Source: Aquila chrysaetos chrysaetos
Lineage: Eukaryota; Chordata; Aves; Accipitriformes; Accipitridae
Direction of reading: 5' to 3'
DNA length: 64,000 bases
NCBI RefSeq assembly: GCF_900496995.4
Contig: NC_044005.1
Coordinates: 34,199,363 to 34,263,362, forward strand
Below, piece by piece: positions 24,727 to 38,194 of the stretch. The translations under genes and the position numbers were made by a program. The notes beneath the pieces are model-generated. The model made no database searches. It had not been told where the DNA came from and saw only the letters and a program-made list of their open reading frames with translations. Every line of letters begins with the position of its first letter. Positions within the stretch are counted from its first letter, which is position 1.

Positions 24727-27700
24727 CTAGATGATTAAAAAAGAAAGGATTTTCAGTTATTACAACAAATACCTCTATTTGGGCATCTATTCCTATTTTA
24801 GCTTGAACTGTTCACCTTATATTTAGGATTTTGCATTAGATAAGTTAACAACAAAGACTTAAAATTTAGAAGCTCTAATAATTTGTAAGCATTTAACTCC
24901 TATATTAAAAAAAAAAAAAAAAGAATAATCTTGGCTCACACAATGGTCTTATTAGAAACATTTTTTTGCCTGAAAAGAGGGTGTTAAGTCAGTACTTCCA
25001 ATTCAAGGATATCAAACATTTCATTATCCCAAACAGCCAGACAAATAATAGGGTTATGGTAAATCCCTACTTGGAGCAACAAGCACATTCCTACCATAAT
25101 CTCATCTATTACCATTTCAATCTCCTAGATATGTTTAACTTGCTTTCTGAGGCCTTTAACAGGCCTGTCTTTAACAACTCATTCCAGTAATTTCCCCTTG
25201 AAACATCTTATAAAATGCTATGTGAATGTTATCTGTACTTAAAGACATTTCACCCACAGCTGTAAATGCAGAACAACACAAGTTCCAGTAACAGTTAAAG
25301 CAATGCTTAGATATCTTTCACGTAATACTTCTGGAAAATAATTTAGTATATTCAAAGTGTTTTGCTCACAACCAAAAAAGTAGTTTGCAAAACATTATAA
25401 GCGGCAGTGGTAGCCATATTACAGACTTCGGAAAAAAAAATACCAAGAATATAGCGAGCTGAAGAGTATGGATGAATGTTATACAACTCCAGGCTGTACA
25501 GAAACACTCATACTTCTTGCAGCCTGACATTTTTTAACCACATGATGGATGTTTCCTTGGAATATTGTGAAGCATTTTAATGAAATGAAAGCTTGATAAA
25601 CCTCCCATGGACAATTGTTTAGTTTTGTTTTGCTTAAAGGCAGCTTGGCTTCACATGACAAATTAAGTGTTTAATTACAGTGAAGTCTTATATTCAATTA
25701 GATGACACTAATATTACAAATTTCTGACAAGCATAGGCAAATCTATGAAGCAATCGTAACGGTCTCTATAATCCATCTGTTCACGGAAAAAGTTTATTCC
25801 AAAACCAGAGATCCTTTAATTACAAAAATATACTCTTGATGCATAAGACAAACTCAGAATACTTCTGCGACTTAGTTAGATGCACGTTGTGTTTCATGAC
25901 TACTGCTGTTAACATTAGTGTAAAAGAAATGGAAAAATATCATGTTGTATTAAATAGGGTAAAAGTAATTTAATGCCTGCATTTTTTTTTTTTGTAGTTC
26001 GCTTTTTGGCTTCTCCTGCAAAAAGAATGTGATCCATTGCCACAGTAGGAAAACAGCAGTTTTGTAACTAATTTTATCTAGCAATGGATTAGATTAGGAT
26101 GCTAAAAAGGGTAACTGGTATTAGCAGAAGGACGGGGTCCATATTTGATTAAGGTGTCCAGCAAACCCATCTTTTGGTATAATTTAGATACTACCATCTG
26201 CTTTTCAGGACATACATACACTTCTCAGTTTTGACAGGGCAATTCATTTGCATCTGACTGTGACCAACTACAGAGTCCATGGAGTCTTCTTCACATACAA
26301 TCTGCACAGTTGAGAGATCTCCAACTATATTAGACAAACTGGCTCCAAAACAAGTCTCGTCATGTGCTTATAGGACCGGGTTTCCTAACAAAAGCGTGAG
26401 CTTTTGCTACTTTAAAAAGAATACAGTTAGAAGAAGAAGAGATTTTAGTAGTGTCACTCTTTCTCTATCCCATTTTCTTTACAGCAGACAAGATAATTAG
26501 AGCACTTCCCCAAAATAGTGAGAAAGCATCCTGTCCACCTGGCAAAGGCTTTTTCTGGGTAGCAAAATGCTTCAAATTTGGCTGAAGCTATGCCTCCCAG
26601 AAGAAAAAAAAACAAACAAAAAAACCAACACATAAATCCAAATTCACTGGCTAAGAACTACAGAGAAAAAGAAATTTTCTGTCTGAAAGTCTGACATTCA
26701 GTTAAAGGAGACATTTTGGGTTCTGATCTCTACTGATTACACTGTTCCATATTAGATCAAAAAGTCAGTGGAAGAAGGAAGGAAGAGGAGGTGATAGAGA
26801 AACATCCTTGCATTAAAGCACAGAACCTAGATCTCACAGACAAGTACCTTGGACTAATCTGTTCAAGGATACAGAGCCATGCTCACACTCTCTTCCCACA
26901 GCCAGCTAATCCAGAGTGAGTAGTGTCCTTTTACATCAATTTTTTTCCACTTTTGGAAATCCTTCAGAAGAGCAAAAACTAACAAGGGAATTTCAGAGTA
27001 CCATGAAAGAATGAATTATAGGTTATAAAATCATGATACACCCCAGACATTAAGCGAAAACTGATGCAGTTGAGGGGTAGCATTTAAGACCTCTCCCTTT
27101 CTGTTTACTATCAACTACTTCTAGGCATCTAGAGATGCAAGTATGCTGAGTAAAGGCAGCTTTCTGCTCAGTATACTATCTAAAATGCCTTAAAACCCTG
27201 CTCACATACGTAAGACAACAAGGTGTTTCTGTTGGGTTCTGAATTCTGCTTCAGGGATTAAACACTGACAAAATTAGGTATAGAAGTGAGAAAGCACCAA
27301 CAACTGCTTCCAACCCCATGCTATTTTGCTTGGTGCTGAACTACTGCTGAAAAGAAATTGCTCCAGAATAAAAACGCTACAGCTGCTAACCAGCCTGGAT
27401 AATGCAGTGAGCTAACATGGTTAAAATGGTTCCAAAACATGATCTGGTCTTTCTATACACTGCAGGCTTGTCCTGAAAACCTGTATTACAAAACATTATT
27501 GCACCATGCAGTGATGCTATAACACCACTAGCTGGACTCACCTGAAACATAACACACAAGTTTACTTCAAGTAAATACTGGACACACTAATTCTTTAGTA
27601 TTATTGAGGAATTTTTGGGCCCAGACAGAGCCATGTCTAACACTCGGCATCAATTACTGCTGGTTTTGGGGCCTTAAATTGGGGCTGAAATTACTAAAAG

Positions 27701-27879
27701 ATACAGCTCTTGCTACTGCAATATTTTAAAGACCTCAATATTCTCACTCCCAATCATAAAACCTTCTTGAATTTTAAACATAACAGGAACAGTCTCAAAC
27801 CTCAACAGCATCTCATGTCACTCACTAAAAACCAATTTTTTTTTAAATACACACCTTCCAAAAGGTAGAAGGACCTTAC

Positions 27880-27993
27880 CTGTTGGTAGTGGCGTGTACT
27901 CTGTATCATGTGCATATACATATTGTACACAAAGTTAGCCATTTGAGGCATGTTCTTAATAACATGTATTTGGTGAGATGGTCTTTCTCCGTT
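27880..27993 (-). CDS. AQR window exon 18
   Basis: Phase-0 exon of 38 codons, beginning [19 protein letters not shown] and ending in the CAACAG just before the GTAAGG donor. The segment [12 protein letters not shown] is strongly conserved with mammalian AQR. It lies just after the second RecA domain and before the acidic tail. A TTAG acceptor directly precedes AAC. Confidence 0.95.
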
Positions 27994-29057
27994 CTAAGGA
28001 AGGGGAAAAAAAGTAGACATTCAGCAAGCAAAGCAAAACAACCATTTTTCAAAGGTTGTTTAACTATATTAGAAAACATAAACCCAAAGAAATTAAATAA
28101 TGCTTTTTAAAGAAAAAAATAGCTGAATTCTCTGGAAAGACAGGAAGTGTAGGTCTTACACTGGGGAACTGCATCAATCATGATACTGCAGCCCAATGAA
28201 GAAATTTCAAAAGGAAAGGCTGGGTTCTGATGCTTACTCCATAAAGTACATTTTGGACTTGAGTCATTTAACATATTAAAGGCACAAATAATTTACCATC
28301 ACATTAGGACTTAGCCTACTTGTCCATCACAGTCCAACTCCTTCTTGCTCACACTTGCTGACCATGCATACTGCATTCTCTGTTGCACCGTGGACATGAA
28401 AGTTTCAACTGAAAGGCTCCCTCCCAAACTTGTCAACAACACTTAAGACAAGGTAAAGACCAGTAACTGAATTGTGGGTTCATGTAGGCACCCCTTCTCA
28501 AAGTTCCAGGAAGTAAAGCAGATACGCTCCTCCATTTCTTCATTTAGCGTCCTACTCTGTGCGTCCTGTGCTTAGATACTTAATACAAACCTTTCCCTAA
28601 AGATCCAATGCAGTATTATGAATTATGTTTTAGTACTTATGAACCTAGCTCAGCAACAAAACTATTCTGCGATTCTAGACCCATTTTTAAAAGAAACGAT
28701 TAGCTTTGTGTGCTTTTTTTTTTTTTTGAGAAATAACATTATTTTGTTTCATAACAAGACCAAGAATATGTAACACACTAAAAACTCACCTATTTAACAC
28801 AAAAGAAAAATATTGAATCACTTACACTGGCAGGAAAAAAGCAGGCACAACAGAGTTATATTGGTAACTAAGTTTTGTGGAAAAAAATCAATTAAAAACA
28901 GCTAGCATGTATCATGACAAAAGTTAACTCTAGGGACATAATTATCCAAGAGGCACTGGTTTAGCAGAGAAGACAGTCCCATTCCTTATAGCCTACTCAA
29001 AAATAGTGGGCATACACACCCATTACAAGTAGCAAAATTCAGAGCAGCTGTTCCTAC

Positions 29058-29232
29058 CTGTCTTGCCGTTGGAAAACATTCTGTGGGAATGATATGGAGG
29101 TGAAGTGGTCGAGCTGTGAGTTGGCTGAAAGCTGGAGTTAGCTCAAAACAGTTCTGAAACAGCGATACCCTCGCAAAGATATAAAGCCCGAGCCTGGCTC
29201 TTGACATGGCAACGACTAATCGTCGGACATCC
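29058..29232 (-). CDS. AQR window exon 17: helicase motif VI
   Basis: The first base completes the Arg codon split with the previous exon. It reads [19 protein letters not shown], which is SF1 motif VI (the arginines contact ATP phosphates at the RecA1/RecA2 interface), then [18 protein letters not shown]. It closes the second RecA fold. The exon ends in CAG before GTAGGA. The motif looks intact, supporting an active ATPase. Confidence 0.96.
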
Positions 29233-30037
29233 CTTCAGAAAACAAACAAAATCAATCATGTTCTTTTTCACTGATGACATAGTTGCCATAAAAATAACTA
29301 GACGTATACAGACTTCTTAATTAAAGGAAATATAAAATCATCCGCTAAAATACTATTTTGTCTTTATTTTTTTTCCGCTACATACTGTTTCAATAACTAC
29401 CAAATACTAGAACCATTACATAAAAGAGGTTTCACTGTACCAAGAATGATATAAAAATATCACCCTTTACTATTTTCCTAGACTTCACAGGTAAAGATTT
29501 ACACTGACAACAAATCACAATAGCATTTCTGTATCCTGAATGAGTAAACATGAGTTTGGTAACTCATCTAACTGTTGCTGATGAGACAAGTCTTCCTCCA
29601 CTCCACCCCAAAACTGAAGTGCAAACATTTTAAACTACATATCATAATGCAACTTATGCAGTGATCAAACACTTCCGATAGAAAACAAATAAAAAGCTCA
29701 CTTACAGGAAAGAATCTATGACAAAATTTAAGCCTGCATTTGTTCAACAAGCATTACATTCCTATCATTCTACTAGGGTGAAACCAAGTTCAGCCTATCT
29801 GCAGTAATATAAACTAATTATAGTGTAAGAGCCATTACTAAAGGATAAAGTGGTTGTGAAGAGCGTACCAGACAGTTATAAAAGGAAGTATGTCTGAACT
29901 TCATTCAATACATAGCATTAAACTTAATTTCTACTATATACTCAAATAATTGAACACTTTTGTATAATGTACTATAAACATCTTTCTGATAGAAAACATG
30001 TAGTTTAATGACACTACAAGACTATCGTCTTACGTAC

Positions 30038-30123
30038 CTAAGGTGGCCTACAGCTTTGGTACGCACTAGTGAAAGGAGAATATAATCATTTTGTTGACCT
30101 TGAAATCTGTCCACAGTTGTTAC
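30038..30123 (-). CDS. AQR window exon 16: helicase motif V
   Basis: A short exon (28 codons plus two bases) reading [18 protein letters not shown] followed by [21 protein letters not shown] is SF1 motif V, which couples nucleotide state to RNA contact in RecA2. It is flanked by a CTAG acceptor and a GTACGT donor, and is phase 2 into the motif VI exon. Confidence 0.96.
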
Positions 30124-30851
30124 CTAGAGAATCAAAAACCAAGAAAAAGCCTCCATAGGTTAATCTTTGCCATTTCAACTAAAACATGACACCAAAATTT
30201 TAACATCAACTTCGGACTGAGATTGCAGTAAATGGGAAAAGAAAATGCTTTAACTCTGTTTTAGTCAGCCTCTAATCAAAAATCATCAGCCTGTTCTTTT
30301 TGGGAGATGTTGGGAGGAGCTTTTGTCTGACTGTATACCATTTCTTTTACATTTTTATTCAATTCCGACAGCTAACAGTGGGGTGCTAATTCCAAAAGAT
30401 TGTGGAAAGGCACCAGTTTTATAATACAGAGTTTTAACCTGCAGAATTAGGACCAGACCTTTATAACTATGCTTTTTATTTGTTTCATCAGATTCATCAT
30501 CATATGTTTTATCAAATCATTTCCACTCTCGGTGGACCTTCCTAAAGGTGTGGGTTTTAGGGCGAGTTTGAGGACAAAATAAATGACAAAATAAAGAGTT
30601 ACTCTGTCCCATGTAGTCTGTAGCCTTTCCAACTTCACTGACTTCACTTTGTATGTCAAATTACAAACAGGCAGAAACAAGGGCACTACCCTATGAAATT
30701 CCATAGAATATAGGTTAGTAAATGTGTGGTTAACCAGGGAATACTTCCACAGAAAGCTGTGACTCTATTAAATTAGTCTATTCTATAATATGACAATTTA
30801 AAAACAAACAAACCAGAACCACTCCAATGACTGAAATATTTTCAAAGTCAC

Positions 30852-31022
30852 CTTGTTTGGCCGTCCAATCAGTGGATTATTTCCACACCGCTGATTAATG
30901 ACATCACGGATCAGGTGTTTCTGGCCATTGTATGTTGTCAGGATACTTATCTTGTCTGCAGGATAACCAAGCAGGCACATATACATGAAGAGTGCCACAA
31001 CGTACTCTGCTTCACCAAGATT
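30852..31022 (-). CDS. AQR window exon 15
   Basis: Phase-0 exon of 57 codons, beginning [19 protein letters not shown] and continuing [20 protein letters not shown] to GRPNK. This is the RecA2 part holding the motif IV-like [10 protein letters not shown] strand. The upstream 3' splice region is unusual: a long run read as T on the minus strand (complement of the A-rich 31033-31068), then TTTAAACTTAAG. Confidence 0.95.
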
Positions 31023-33704
31023 CTTAAGTTTAAAAGAGGAGGAAAAAAAGAAAAGAAAAAAAAAAAAAAGGGTTACTCAACCTGTAAGGTTGGAAAGAAT
31101 AACACCTGTGTCATTATTGTGTATTTAGACAAAAAACTCAGTGCTGTGAGAAATGTCTCTAGACCTGACGTTTCTTTGTTCACTTAATGAAAGCCATTTT
31201 GAAGGAATAAAAGAAGCACAAGTAGGTTTAATAACTTCATTCTGACTCCTCTTCAGAGAACTGCTGAAAACATCTACATCAATATTATTGTTAGTCATTG
31301 ATTGACACTTTCCAATATTTACTCAGAAGCTCCCAGTTTTATTTCAACAAGATTAAATTCTAAATATTTAATAGTTCTTAAATATAATAATAATTAAATG
31401 TTAAAACATTTAAATTATATTTATGGACTATTAAATATTTACACATTTGTATCTAAATGCATTTATATGCTTATAGGTGTCTGCCCAAATGAACTGCCAC
31501 CTTAACTGTATTATTACAGAACTCAACTGATACAGTATTTCATTTTCTTCTTCTTAAGTCACATGTCAAAAAAACACCTGCTATGTAAAACTGTGGAATT
31601 ATTATTTGTTAAAAAGTATTAGAAGCTGATAATCTACAGATACCTGTATTTAAATACAACGCTTTAAAAAAACCCACTTAGTGCCAATATAACATGGTTC
31701 CAAATAAGCACGCAAAAAAGTTGCAATGAGTCAGTCTCCAGTAAGCTGAAAGTAAGAAATAGCTGAACTAGAATAACTAAACTCCTTTCAACTATTAATT
31801 AGGAGACAGACATCTGGATTATCAAATCCAGTTATTTCTACTGCAGGCCTTACCTATTCAATTTCAAATGACCAGCTGTTACTTTGTATTTCATAACTTA
31901 CAAGTATTTAATTACTTATAATAAATAATGTCTGTTCCAAAGCACCACTCTTCTGGCTATAGGAAGTTCTGTCCCATTTCCAGATGGAAGTTATTCATAG
32001 CCTGTTTAAATCCATTTTCTGTGAAGAAAAACTATCTTTCAGGTTAAAAAATTGTTCTCAATTGCTGACATTTATTCCTGCTCTATTTATATTGGGAATC
32101 TTATCCCCACTTGGCATATGTTTGACTAGGCTGGACACACCAACCTCATTTATTTTTTCTTATTAAGTGGGCTCTGCATTACTTGGAAAACGCAGTTGCC
32201 AGGCGTATCAAACACCTGTGGGCGTAAAGCTATTCTACAAATTTTAACACCCCTTAAGTCTGGAAAGAAATGCCCAAATTCACAAAGAGAAATAATATGT
32301 GGTGGCAATCTGTTATCTCATGAAAAACCATGCAATGCCACCAACATACTCTGCTAATATCTCTCAATCCTCAAGATCACACCCCCCCCCCCCCCCGCCC
32401 CAACTGTAGAAAGTATTAGAAGAGTTTGCTCATGAAAGCACTGTTGTAATGATAAAGGTGTTCTTTGTCCTTGCACGAGTGTTCTCAGTCTTCTTTGGCT
32501 CAGGAACATTCTAAAGCAGTGCTCATGTTCTCAATTATCAGAATCCCATTTTTAAGGCACTGATTTCAGCTGTTCCTGTTCCACAGGACAACTTTTTACT
32601 ACTTTTACATTACAGTGTTACAGCTTAAAATACAAAATCAAAAGAAACTCTCCCCTCCAAATGACTCTGTCCTCAATCTAGAAGTGAGATAAAGTGGATT
32701 ATGGCTCACCATTGCTTTCTTCACTAACAGCACACTAGTTTGTATTTAAAAAAAAGAAAGTGAGAGGACCCCAAGCAAAACCTCTTTCATACCTTTTAAA
32801 AAAATGGATTAACATAACCCTCAGTGATCTTCACAGGGAAAAAATGACCATGAATATAATCACCTTAAAGTATATTGTTTGTTTTCCATAATACTAGCAA
32901 AATATATGGCATTCATTCCATATTTGAATTAAACTTATTAACTTGCACACAGCTCCAGCTTCTAACTTTTTCAAAACTCAAACTGGTGATTTAGGCACCA
33001 GACTTTGTTTCATCACTGTTTTTAAAACAAAAAAATATAAGAGGACTGAAAATACAAGCATCTCATTACAAGCGTAAAAGGTTTTCCTATATTTAAAAGA
33101 AATAGATAGAGGCTGTTATTGATGGCTTAATTTGAAAATTTATTTGAGAAATTCCAAGGCTAAGGTTTTTTTGGCAAGTTACTTCATCCTCAACGTCTCT
33201 CTGCCTCATGTATATTTCTTGCAGTACCTTTTCATTCATTTATGAATGGGCTTTTTAGCATTCTTACATATAGATCAAATGAATACATTGACTCTTCAAA
33301 CTCAAATATGTGCCACAGAGCAAACTTTGTTCCTTCACGTACAGGAGAAATGCTACCGTCTACTTCACTATCATGGTAGTACAGCTGAATTACAATAGAC
33401 TTCGATGTGCCATAAGCCAAAACAACATTTCATGATGAATTATACACCAAATCTCACCCCTCCCATAACATTGAGAAAACATAGACTCAAAGTCAGTCAC
33501 TTTGAGTAAAAAGCACAACATAATACATTATCATTTTCAACATACAAAACTCATTAAAAGGAGAAAAAAATAATGCATACACATGACTCAATTATCCGAG
33601 AACAGGAATTAATCAGTTTACTGTATTCTGATAGTCTGTCTTCATTGCAGATTTACTAAGCCATATCTAGATTAAATAAAGTATACATGTAATATTTCTC
33701 TCAC

Positions 33705-33876
33705 CTGATAGAAATAAGGATTGGGTTCAGACTCTCCCACACCATTGAAGTCTTCTACATTTATAAGCTGGAAGTCATACAAAAACCCAGCATTGGCTGT
33801 TCTGAATTCTGGCAGAAGCTGCACGTGAGGCAGGTTACCCAGATTCTTGTAACGCCAGTTGTACAGGTTACATAAA
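33705..33876 (-). CDS. AQR window exon 14
   Basis: The first T completes the split Ser codon (AG then T). It reads [20 protein letters not shown], then an acidic segment [19 protein letters not shown], ending FYQ before GTGAGA. LYNWRY is a conserved RecA2 entry segment of AQR. The adjacent upstream intron carries the 2.7 kb CR1 insertion. Confidence 0.95.
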
Positions 33877-36800
33877 CTGTTCAAAAACACACAGAGGCAA
33901 ACCCCAAATGGTTAAAGCCTGTTCTTGAATTTATTCAAAATAGTTCAGACACATACAACCCCTTGCTTTCAAGATTAAAGCTGTGTAGGTTTTCAGTGAA
34001 AAAAGTAATTTTGCTAGATAGCCTGTACATATATAAATGAACATACTTGTACCAGCTATCCAGCAATATTATTTTTCAGTTTCGATTCTGTTTGGTTCTC
34101 TCTCAAAGAAAACTTCAGATTTCACTTCAGTGCAGCACACTTAGCCTTAAGCCTGTTCCACTTGATCAGCTTTACATTGAAGAGTACAATTTTTGCAAAG
34201 AAATCTAGTAGGAATTTTCATGGGTAACAAAATTTAAGGAATATTAATGCTTCTTTACAAAAAGGAAGGAGTAAGGGAAAAAGGATCTTCTGCATTATCT
34301 GTTGTAAAATGTCTTACTGCAAAAAGAAATTTCTTATTTTGTGTATTGCCATGTATTAACACCAGACGTGAAGGGAAGCAACCAAAATCTATCCAATTCT
34401 GAATCATCTCTGGTATTTATAGGGACAGTAACATAACAAAAATGCCTCATTCACAAATGCACAACAATATCCAGACCAGATAAAGTAGCAGATAGTTCAT
34501 GGGGAAGCTACCTATGACTGGAGTGCTGCAATGGAAGGCTACAAGCTCTTCAGAAGGGATAGGCAAGGTAGAAGAGGTGGTGGGGTGGCTCTCTATGTTA
34601 GGGAATGTTTTGACTGTACAGAGCTACTCGATTCTGATGACAAGGTGCAATGCTTATGGGTGAGGCTGAGAGGGAAAGCCAATAAGACAGATATTGTGCT
34701 GGGAGTCTGTTATAGACCACCTGACCAGGTTGAAGGGACGGACGAATCATTCTACAAGCGGCTGGCAGAAGTCTCAGAATCGTGTGCCCTTGTCCTTGTG
34801 GGGGACTTTAACTTTCCAGGCATCTGCTGGAAATACAACACAGTAGTGAGTAAACAATCTAGGAGGTTCCTGGAGTGTGTGGAAGATAACTTCCTGACAC
34901 AGCCGGTAGGTGAGCCAACCAGGGGAGGAGCCTTGCTAGATCTGTTGTTTACGAACAGGGAAGGACTGGTGGGAGGTGTGATGGTCGGAGGCCGTCTTGG
35001 GCTTAGCGACCATGAAATGAGAGAATTTTCAATTCTTGGTGAGGCAAGGAAGGTGGTCAGCAAAACCACCACTATGGAATTCCAGAGGGCCAACTTTGGC
35101 CTCTTTGAGGCACTGGTTGAGAGAATCCCTTGGGAGACGGTCCTGAAGGGTAAAAGGGTCCAGGAGGGATGGACATTCTTTAAGAAGGAAATCTTAATGG
35201 CTCAGGACCAGGCTATTCCCATGTGCCGCAAGTCAAACTGCCGAGGAAAATGACCGGCCTGGCTGAATGGGGAGCTTTTGCTAGGAGTCAAGAAAAAAAG
35301 GAGAGTTTATCATCTCTGGAGGAAAGGGCGGGCAACTTGGGAGGAGTACAGGGATCTTGTTAGATCATACAGAGAGAAAATTAGAAAGGCAAAAGCTCAG
35401 CTAGAACTAAATCTGGCCACTATTGTAAGGGACAACAAAAAATGTTTTTACAAATATGTTAACAGTAAAAAGAATCCCAAGGAAAATATCTATCCTTTAA
35501 TGGATACAGAAGGGAACGTAGCCACCAGAGATGACGAAAAGGCTGAGGTACTTAATGCCTTCTTTGCTTCAGTCTTTAATAGTGAGTCCAGTTATCCCCA
35601 GGGTACTCCGCCCCCTGAGCTGGAAGGTGAGGATGAAGAGCAGAACATACCCTCCTTAATCCAGGAGGAAATAGTTAGTGACCTACTAGGCCATCTGGAC
35701 ACTCACAAATCTATGGGACCCGATGGGATCCATCCAAGAGTACTGAGGGAACTGGCAGAGGTCCTTGCCAAGCCACTCTCCATCATCTATCAGCAATCCT
35801 GGTCAACAGGGGAGGTCCCAGAGGACTGGAGGCTTGCCAGTGTGACTCCCATTTATAAGAAGGGTCCGAGGGAGGATCCGGGGACTACAGGCCTGTCAGC
35901 CTGACCTCAGTACCGGGGAAGATTATGGAACGGTTTGTCTTGAGAGCACTCACATGGCAAGTCCAGGACAAGTAGGGGATCAGGCCCAGTCAGCATGGGT
36001 TTATGAAAGGCAGATCCTGCTTGACCAACCTGATCTCCTTCTATGACCAGGTGACCCGCCTAGTGGATGAGGGAAAGGCTGTGGATGTTGTCTACCTTGA
36101 CTTCAGCAAGGCCTTTGACACTGTCTCTCATGGCATACTCCTTGAGAAACTGGCGTCTCGTGGCTTGGATAAGTGCACTCTTCACTGGGTGAAAAACTGG
36201 CTGGATGGACGAGCCCAGAGGGTTGTGGTGAATGGAGTTAAATCCAATTGGCGGGAGGTCACAAGTGGTGTTCCCCAGGGCTCAGTATTGGGCCCTGTTC
36301 TGTTTAGTATCTTTATCGATGATTTGGATGAGGGGATCAAGTGCACCCTCAGCAAGTTTGCAGACGACACCAAGCTGGGAGGCAGGGTCGATCTGCTCGA
36401 GGGTAGGGAGGATCTACAGAGAGATCTGGACAGGCTGGATCGATGGGCTGAGGCCAACTGTATGAAGTTCAACAAGGCCAAGTGCCGCGTCCTGCACTTG
36501 CGTCACAGCAACCCCATGCAATGCTACAGGCTTGGGGAAGAGTGGCTGGAAAGCTGCCCGGTGGAAAAGGACCTGGGGGTGCTGGTTGACAGCCGGCTGA
36601 ATATGAGCCAGCAGGAGCAGGGAGGTGATTGCTCCCCTGTACTTGGCACTGGTGAGGCCGCACCTCGAGTACTGTGTTCAGTTTTGGGCCCCTCACTACA
36701 CGAAAGACACTGAGTTGCTGGAGCGTGTCCAGAGAAGGGCAACGAAGTTGGTGAGGGGCCTGGAGCACAAGTCTGATGAGGAGCAGCTGAGGGAACTGGG

Positions 36801-38194
36801 GCTGTTCAGTCTAGAAAAGAGGAGGCTGAGGGGAGACCTTATCGCTCTCTACAACTACCTGAAAGGGGGTCGTAGTGAGGTGGGTGCTGGTCTATTCTGT
36901 CAGGTGGCTGGAGATAGGACAAGAGGAAATGGCCTCAAGTTGAGGCAAGGGAGATTTAGGTTAGATATTAGAAAAAATTTTTTTACTGAGAGGGTTGTCA
37001 GACACTGGAATAGGCTGCCCAGGGAAGTGGTTGAGTCACCATCCCTGGAGGTATTCAAAAAGCGAGTAGACGGGGTACTTCAGGACGTGGTTTAGTGGGC
37101 ATGGTTAATGGTTGGACTCGATGATCTTGAAGGTCTTTTCCAACCTAAATGATTCTATGATTCTATGATCAGAAAAGACAAAGCGTAGCAAGGTACGGCA
37201 AAAATCCTTGATCAAGAAATTGCTTGCAAAGTGAAGGAATTCTTCTGCTCTCTTATCTCTAAGAAATTTGCTGAGATGTTGCAAAATAGTAGATGGCAAA
37301 ATAAACTTCATTTATCATCATACTCAGATATAATTTGTATTTTTTAAATCATACTGAACTGTTGTTCATATGACTAGAAAACAGTATTCTACCACCCCCA
37401 ACATTTCCTACATGAAAAAAATAAGTTCTCCTTCATATTGTTCACACCATTCTATGCCTAAAAAAATTAGTATTTATAACTAACCTTAGAGTAGCAAGAT
37501 TTTATATGGATTATTTTTCTCTTCTTTGATTTTATTTTTCCTTCTTAATATGACCACAAATATGCACTTAACACAATAAATAAATTTGACATCTAAATTA
37601 TCACAGTGAAATGACAAATACATGGATAAAAAAGGGAAGTTATCTCACTATAGAGACGGAGTATCTCTTTCAATATAAAAAAAGGCTTTATGCTCTTGTA
37701 TGGACAACCTGGTTGTCTCCAATCAAAGCTGAAGCTCTGCTGAAATACTACAAAACCCCCACCCTTTTGCAGACTTTAAGGGAAGTATTATATATTCAAC
37801 ACTAAATAAATCCAGTCTTTATTTAGCCTTGAATATATTAAATGTATTACTTTAGAAAAGGAAGCTTCTGCAAAAAAGTCTCAGCTGTAATAAAAACCCG
37901 AACACTTAAGACCATTAAAATTCCTTTGAATATAATTTTCATTAAAGTACTCATATTATAGCAGAGTACTACTATATTAAAAAAAAAAAAAAAGTAAACC
38001 TCATTGCATTTTAACAAAGTAAAATCTGCCTTCCTAGTCTAAGCTGAAACACACGGAACAAAACAACTAAACTACAGTTTTGCAAACTCCTGTCCTAACG
38101 ATGAAAACACAGTTTCCAAAATTACATGCGCACTTTTCCAATTTTTAACCTGGTATTTTCTTACAAGCTAGAGATGCCATTTTCTCTTTCTCAC
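33877..38194 (-). other. AQR intron with CR1 insertion
   Basis: A 4.3 kb intron between window exons 13 and 14. More than 60% of it (about 34490-37168) is one CR1 copy on the strand opposite to AQR. Outside the insertion the sequence is AT-rich with no other recognisable element. Confidence 0.9.
34490..37168 (+). mobile_element. CR1 LINE, 5'-truncated, decayed ORF2 (endonuclease plus reverse transcriptase)
   Basis: About 2.7 kb of a CR1 whose full length would be about 4.5 kb. ORF2 pieces lie in order. Frame 34531-35253 covers most of the APE endonuclease (VLVGDFNFPG, LSDHE). The same frame resumes at 35278-35904 (MGPDGIHPRVLREL). A shifted frame at 36003-36713 holds the reverse transcriptase core ([25 protein letters not shown], catalytic FADD). 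A third frame at 36625-37095 gives the C-terminus. It ends in the CR1 octamer tail at about 37151-37168. The breaks are a TGA at 35251-35253, a one-base frameshift near 35880, a TAG near 35974 and a small deletion near 36614. The 5' edge near 34490 is approximate. It cannot encode a working protein. Confidence 0.95.

Noticed and set aside
36182..36481. Minus-strand open frames across the CR1 reverse transcriptase
   Set aside because: Shadows of the sense CR1 reading frame; they share no similarity with any protein family.
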